Of a stretch of DNA of 64,000 nucleotides, positions 59,786 through 64,000 are shown one piece after another. The position numbers and the translations under genes are program-made. A model generated the notes under the pieces. The model saw only the letters and a program-made list of their open reading frames with translations. It was not told where the DNA came from and did no database searches. How positions within the stretch are numbered: position 1 is the stretch's first letter; each line of letters begins with the position of its first letter. This stretch comes from Bacteroidetes bacterium HGW-Bacteroidetes-16 (GTDB lineage: Bacteria; Bacteroidota; Bacteroidia; Bacteroidales; F082). The stretch spans positions 25,545 to 89,544 of the forward strand of contig PHDN01000014.1 of NCBI GenBank assembly GCA_002840975.1, written 5' to 3'.

Positions 59786-61612
59786 CTATCTAATCAAAGT
59801 GACCAGGCCCTTTTTGTCGTCCCTAACCATGATTCCCAATTCATTAAAATAGCTATATGTAACGTGCCAAACAAATGTTCCCGATATACAAATTTGTCCC
59901 TTGAATTTTCCATCCCAGCCTTCCAAAATGTGATTGCCCCGATACACTATTTCACCTCTCCGGTTGACTATCCACATCGAAAAATCAACAACATCAATAT
60001 TAACCAGCGGTTTAAATACATCATTTAGCCCATCTGAGTTAGGAGTGAAGGCATTTGGTAAAGCCACCACCGGTCGATATTCCCAAACAAAAGCGGTATC
60101 GGTTGTGTAACAACCATTTTTCCCGATCTCCACGTAGTAGTAACCACTGTTGTAAACGGTTAAGAACCTGTTTGCTGAACCATCGTCCCACCAATAGGAA
60201 TCCATGCCATCACCGGCATCCAACACCACAGAATATCCCGGGCGGATGCTTGTATCTGCCACCAGTGAGGAAACCGGATAAGGATTTATGATCACATTTT
60301 TTGTTACTGTTTCTTTAAGTCCACATCTATAAATATTTAAATCAACCTCATACGTGCCTGTATCATGAAATTGGTAATGAAAAGAAAAATCATTCCCTGT
60401 CATGAAATGGATTCCTGTCCCATCACCAAAATTCCAAGTGATAGAATCTGTGTTTTCGGGCGGATAGAAAACTATGTCAGTAGAATCGGGAAAACAGGTA
60501 TTGACAGACTCGAATGAGGGTTTATAAAGCCATGATTGAACTATATTCGGTAACCCCATCAGTGAGAATCCCTGAATAAACGATATCGCCTCGGATTGAT
60601 AACCGCATGCAATACCTGATTCATTTGGCTTGTGGATAACGTTGAGATAAGGACGGTTATGGCTTGCAATGTATATTTTTCCATCAGGGGCCAATTGCAA
60701 TGCAAAGTTGTTGCCAGAGGCGATCAACACTCCTGAACTGTTGAATTGTGCCTGGTTTTGTACCCTTAAATCAAATTGCCAAAGTTCATAGCTTGTACCC
60801 CCGGTACCCAAAAAAAGATGTTCTCCATTGGGCGAAAACTCAACCCCGGAACAATAGGTATTGTCCTCTATTGTATTAATTTGTTTGGGTTGATCGACCA
60901 TCCCAGTGCGGTTATTAAATGAAAATACTTCTGCCAATACACTGTCGTTGTTGATGGGCATCACCATTTTATCGGATGCAGGGGAAATTTTTAAATAGCC
61001 AATATCAGTCCTGGGTCTTGTCCCGGTTTGGCTCTGTACGGGTACAAAGTCAAGACCCTGATCAGTAAGTAAGTAACAATAAAAAATATTGTTAGCCCCA
61101 TGCGTCACGATCCAATAGTCTTGGTTATTACAGTGTTCAACCGCGGCAATTTTTTCCAGAATATGCTTTGATACAGGTACATTCTTTTTCGTTAATCTGC
61201 CCAGACCATTTTCGAGGTTGATATTGACGATGGAGTAACTGAAGCTTTGAAGGCTATCGCTATCGATTACGGTAAAGAGGTAGTACAATGAATCGGACAG
61301 GGGTTTGGGAACAATGACGCTATTTTGATTTCTGAGCTGACTTCCGTGTAATGAATCGCCATTGGCCATCAATTCGTGGTTTCGATTCCAAACTTTGTTT
61401 CCATTGGTGTAAAACAACAACTGTCCCTGTTGGTCGCACATGCTGGCACATCCGGCTTCAGCCCTCATTATTCCATCACTTAACACTATCGGATTGCCTT
61501 CATTAAAATCAAGTCCTGCACGATCGCCAAAGTACCAAACCATTGCATTTTCCTGCCCGAAGACAGAAACTGCCACACCAAGTAACACATACAGTGTAAT
61601 AGAGTACTTCAT
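59786..61612 (-). CDS. secreted protein with PKD domain and T9SS type B sorting domain
   Basis: The 608-residue protein has a signal peptide (KYSITLYVLLGVAVSVFGQ). The first 340 residues look like a beta-propeller of surface proteins, with repeats such as VEFSPNGEHLFLGTGG and LQLAPDGKIYIASHN. A PKD-like domain follows (SITWNFGDGTGIHF to YEVDLNIYRCG). The last 85 residues begin LPNAFTPNSDGLNDVFKP and include VNRRGEIVY and GWDGKFKGQ, the gliding-motility-associated type B sorting domain. It should be secreted by the T9SS, with type B cargo often needing a dedicated PorP-like partner. It lies 43 bp after the barrel gene and is probably in the sigma operon. The ATG at 61612 is preferred over TTG at 61618. 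Confidence 0.9.
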   Translation of the reverse strand: MKYSITLYVLLGVAVSVFGQENAMVWYFGDRAGLDFNEGNPIVLSDGIMRAEAGCASMCDQQGQLLFYTNGNKVWNRNHELMANGDSLHGSQLRNQNSVIVPKPLSDSLYYLFTVIDSDSLQSFSYSIVNINLENGLGRLTKKNVPVSKHILEKIAAVEHCNNQDYWIVTHGANNIFYCYLLTDQGLDFVPVQSQTGTRPRTDIGYLKISPASDKMVMPINNDSVLAEVFSFNNRTGMVDQPKQINTIEDNTYCSGVEFSPNGEHLFLGTGGTSYELWQFDLRVQNQAQFNSSGVLIASGNNFALQLAPDGKIYIASHNRPYLNVIHKPNESGIACGYQSEAISFIQGFSLMGLPNIVQSWLYKPSFESVNTCFPDSTDIVFYPPENTDSITWNFGDGTGIHFMTGNDFSFHYQFHDTGTYEVDLNIYRCGLKETVTKNVIINPYPVSSLVADTSIRPGYSVVLDAGDGMDSYWWDDGSANRFLTVYNSGYYYVEIGKNGCYTTDTAFVWEYRPVVALPNAFTPNSDGLNDVFKPLVNIDVVDFSMWIVNRRGEIVYRGNHILEGWDGKFKGQICISGTFVWHVTYSYFNELGIMVRDDKKGLVTLIR

Positions 61613-61655
61613 TCTCAATAACTACGCTTTGGCAATAAAATGAACCAGGATGCTA

Positions 61656-62960
61656 TTAAAACATCATGTTTACACCAAAATTAATACCAATTGTATTGAA
61701 ACGTTGTTTTTGCTGATATGTTTCGGTGAAAACAGAATTCAGGTTTTGCTTATAGTTAGGAGAAACATATAGGCTGACCTTATGGTTCAAATGATAGTAA
61801 ATGGATGCATTGGCGACAAAATTAACCATGGTTTTGTTCACGGCTTTGGCTTCAACCATTTCATTGTAGTTGTACAAATCAGGGATACTGATTTTTGAAT
61901 AAGTGAGAAAACCTACCGAGGCTCCGGCGTTTAATTCGATGGTAAACCTGCTTGTGCTGGTGGAAAAACCAACTAACAATGGGATTTCAAAATATCTCAC
62001 CTGGTTTTGCCCTGAATTATCCCGGATTCTGTCGTTGTAAACTTTCACCCAACTACTGTCGATTCCCGAAATAATTGGTATTCCAACATCAGGCGGGTCG
62101 AAAACCCATACCCAGGTTGTATCGTAATCAAAATAACTGTCTTCCGGAGAATATTCTTGGTAATGAAACTGATACGATCGTTTTTGATTGTATACAGAAT
62201 AAATGATTCCGGTGGTAAATACCCAGTTCTTAACATGAAACCTGAGGTCTGTACCCACCAACCAACCCGGCGAGGCCGATTCGTTGGCATTTCGATAATC
62301 TGTGTATTCAGAATTTGCACCTGAAATATGTATGTTTGAAAACGAAGGTCCACCATAAACATTCATCGAAAACCACCGGTTTTTCATGGAGGTTGGAATC
62401 GGTTCAACGTACCGGTTGGCACCCATTAATAAACTGTCAGGGTTTATGGTAAGGTCAATGTTCATTGGCAGGCTGGTCATTCCCGAAAGGAATAAGGCAT
62501 GCTCCACCCTGGTGTTTTCGCTGTTGCGGGAATTATCGAATTGAACCAGTTCGTTAATATCCTCTATTCCTGCCTCGAAGGAACGGATTCCAATGCCTGA
62601 CAGGTTTGATCGTTCTGCATGCTGATATTCGGATGCCAGCTGTTCCGACTCAATGAAGGATTCAATTGCATACAATGTATTGTTATCATTTTCAATATTA
62701 TACGCCAGCATCACTTCTGATTTATGATCAGAATCCAGGACTATTTTGGAAGGAGTGCCGGAACTATTGGATAAACTGTAAAATCCTACAGCAGAGGCCC
62801 CAAGTAAAAGGACAATGGAGCATAGTCCGATAAACCATTTATACTTCATCCAGAACAAGATCCAGCGGAGGTTTTCCCACACCTCTTTCCCGGCTTCTTC
62901 TTTGTAACCGGAGAGGCTGTTTTTATAAAATTCGTCTATGTATTTATAATGATCATTCAT
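61656..62960 (-). CDS. sigma-factor partner: N-terminal helix anchor plus C-terminal outer-membrane-type barrel
   Basis: The 434-residue protein has three parts. Residues 1-40 are cytoplasmic in character (DEFYKNSLSGYKEEAGKEVW). Residues of about 42-62 form a membrane helix (WFIGLCSIVLLLGASAVGF). After a linker of roughly 130 residues comes a C-terminal region of about 240 residues with alternating strands (MNVYGGPSFSNIHISG, WLVGTDLRFHVKNWVFTTG, FNTIGINFGVNMMF), typical of small outer membrane barrels of the PorT/OMP_b-brl kind. Its ATG overlaps the sigma gene stop by 8 bp, so an anti-sigma role is likely. How both membrane elements fit one chain is unclear. A longer start at 62969 is possible. 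Confidence 0.8.
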   Translation of the reverse strand: MNDHYKYIDEFYKNSLSGYKEEAGKEVWENLRWILFWMKYKWFIGLCSIVLLLGASAVGFYSLSNSSGTPSKIVLDSDHKSEVMLAYNIENDNNTLYAIESFIESEQLASEYQHAERSNLSGIGIRSFEAGIEDINELVQFDNSRNSENTRVEHALFLSGMTSLPMNIDLTINPDSLLMGANRYVEPIPTSMKNRWFSMNVYGGPSFSNIHISGANSEYTDYRNANESASPGWLVGTDLRFHVKNWVFTTGIIYSVYNQKRSYQFHYQEYSPEDSYFDYDTTWVWVFDPPDVGIPIISGIDSSWVKVYNDRIRDNSGQNQVRYFEIPLLVGFSTSTSRFTIELNAGASVGFLTYSKISIPDLYNYNEMVEAKAVNKTMVNFVANASIYYHLNHKVSLYVSPNYKQNLNSVFTETYQQKQRFNTIGINFGVNMMF

Positions 62961-63531
62961 TTTGAGCATATTTTAATCTCGGTAATGTGTTTAACTTAGC
63001 AAGTCTTTCAATTAAACTCCGGCGGGCTTTCAGCAGTTGCGATTTGGAAGTGTTTTCGGAAATGCCCAGTTGGTCACCAATTTCTTTGTGTGAGTAACCT
63101 TCGATGGCATACAGGTTAAATACAATGCGGTACCCCGGAGGCAGCTGTTGCACCGTATTTAATATATCCTTCACTTCGAGGTTATCAGGAATTTCTGTTG
63201 TCAGGTATCGTTCGCCGTTGAGCTCGTCGAAATTGTGGTGGTAATAAAATTTGTTGCTTTTCCTGAAATTATCGATGGAAACATTGATTACAATGCGTTT
63301 CATCCATCCTTCAAACGATCCTTTACCGGCAAAGGATCCAATGTGTTTAAAGATCCGGATCATACCCATTTGCAGAATATCTTCGGCTTCTGTTTTGTTT
63401 TTTGCGTAGCGCATACAAATCCCCAATAAGGTGCTGTGGTAAGTGTCATACAGCAACTTCTGTGCTTTGGCATCCTTTTGGACGCAGCGCCTTATCAGTT
63501 CGACTTCAGGTATATTCATAATTCCTATCAT
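62953..63531 (-). CDS. ECF-type RNA polymerase sigma factor
   Basis: The 192-residue protein has sigma region 2 (LLYDTYHSTLLGICMRY to DNFRKSNK, with AEDILQMGMIRIF) and region 4 (LPPGYRIVFNLYAIEGYSHKEIGDQLGIS and SKSQLLKARRSL). No region 3 is present, as expected for ECF factors. It leads an operon with the anchored barrel protein and probably the T9SS type B cargo gene. The ATG at 63519 (MNIPEVEL) is an equally good start. No perfect TAnnTTTG lies upstream, which is compatible with transcription from its own ECF promoter. Confidence 0.93.
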   Translation of the reverse strand: MIGIMNIPEVELIRRCVQKDAKAQKLLYDTYHSTLLGICMRYAKNKTEAEDILQMGMIRIFKHIGSFAGKGSFEGWMKRIVINVSIDNFRKSNKFYYHHNFDELNGERYLTTEIPDNLEVKDILNTVQQLPPGYRIVFNLYAIEGYSHKEIGDQLGISENTSKSQLLKARRSLIERLAKLNTLPRLKYAQNE

Positions 63532-63650
63532 TCAGACGTGATTTTCATATGAAAAGTTGTATGCCTGAAATTTTGTTTAAAAATACGGATTAAACCTGAA
63601 CATCAATGTTATTACAATGATTTTATCTATAAAAATTTATTCTTGTTTGA

Positions 63651-64000
63651 TTAATATTTTATCACCTTAGTGGTATAGTTTCCATTGTCTGAGATAACTG
63701 AGAGTACATAGATTCCCGGGTTTAATTGGGAAACATCCAATGTATGCGATTCGTTGCGATCCGGTTTTCCAGTCATTTCTATTTTTCCCATCATATCGGT
63801 CAGGATGTAATTCGCCTCACCACCGTTTTCATTGTAACTGAATGTCAGATTATTTGATACCGGATTGGGATATACCACCAGTTTATTTTCTTGCGGATTG
63901 ATTTGATTTTGCTCCATCCCTAGCCATTGGTAACCAAAGTAGGTGGGGTTTTCAAGGTACTTTGCTCTTACTTCATCTACCGAGCGCATCAGCGTTTCTA
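63651..64000 (-). CDS. C-terminal end of a third T9SS cargo protein, 5' end outside window
   Basis: The reverse-strand frame is open to the window edge; the ATG at 63989 is internal, since the frame continues upstream as E-T-L. The segment VDEVRAKYLENPTYFGYQWLG is nearly that of the protein at 57648 (VDEVRFHYRQNPTYFGYQWLG), and the tail is a type A sorting domain (LVVYPNPVSNNLTFSY to YTTKVIKY). It is therefore a paralogue of the 57648 protein. It ends 119 bp upstream of the ECF sigma factor gene. Confidence 0.88.
   Translation of the reverse strand, partial: ETLMRSVDEVRAKYLENPTYFGYQWLGMEQNQINPQENKLVVYPNPVSNNLTFSYNENGGEANYILTDMMGKIEMTGKPDRNESHTLDVSQLNPGIYVLSVISDNGNYTTKVIKY

Noticed and set aside
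1..64000. tRNA or rRNA genes, CRISPR arrays, prophage or insertion sequences
   Set aside because: No cloverleaf-like stretches, regularly spaced short repeats, integrases or transposases were seen; intergenic gaps are short and mostly explained by promoters and terminators.

Overview
The window is a 64 kb piece of a Bacteroidota chromosome. The evidence is internal: several type IX secretion (T9SS) cargo proteins with C-terminal sorting domains, a SprE/PorW lipoprotein, a PorV-like barrel, a carboxypeptidase-regulatory-like TonB receptor, a class II HMG-CoA reductase next to a GYDIA-type GHMP kinase, and at least twenty perfect copies of the Bacteroidota promoter -7 box (TAnnTTTG) close upstream of start codons. 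Base composition looks even, and no phage, IS transposase, CRISPR array, rRNA or tRNA was seen. I cannot name the genus.

Layout. 1-5.7 kb: a ClC channel cut by the left edge, a PPP-type phosphatase, phosphoglycerate mutase, a polysaccharide deacetylase, an Ig-like lipoprotein and a small winged-helix regulator. 5.7-12.3 kb: adenine deaminase, then a tightly coupled minus-strand mevalonate operon (HMG-CoA reductase, GYDIA kinase, diphosphomevalonate decarboxylase, mevalonate kinase) led by a DUF4468-like secreted protein. 12.4-18.5 kb: QueD-like protein and FolE, Bax-inhibitor-like protein, FabD, CinA, a tandem universal stress protein and a nucleoside phosphorylase. 18.5-23.8 kb: a KAS III enzyme and a TMTC-like membrane/TPR protein, divergent from a fatty acyl-AMP ligase fused to a carrier domain. 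24-30 kb: Hsp20, LptD-like protein, cell-wall amidase, MCE protein, cold-shock protein. 30-39.6 kb: secreted M1 peptidase, TolC and membrane-fusion adaptor, TsaB, MscS, phosphofructokinase, HIT protein, GreA. 39.6-49 kb: an operon of TonB receptor, a 1465-residue T9SS-associated protein and a PorV-like barrel. 49-57 kb: SprE/PorW with bactofilin, AtpZ and a four-helix protein, divergent from M23 peptidase, Dxr and RseP. 57-64 kb: a duplicated 146-bp palindromic repeat and a second T9SS/surface cluster with an ECF sigma factor.

How the parts fit. Envelope construction dominates: LPS export, peptidoglycan hydrolysis, phospholipid-type transport, T9SS assembly and T9SS cargo. Isoprenoid supply is striking, because most of a mevalonate pathway and the committed MEP enzyme Dxr are both present with intact motifs. 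The most promising little-described items are a large T9SS cargo domain shared by three proteins here, the receptor/cargo/PorV operon, an ECF sigma factor paired with a protein that appears to carry both an inner-membrane helix and an outer-membrane barrel, a terminator-like hairpin inside the greA leader, and a palindromic 16-bp element that supplies -7 boxes in both directions. Functions are assigned by reading motifs; no database search was run.
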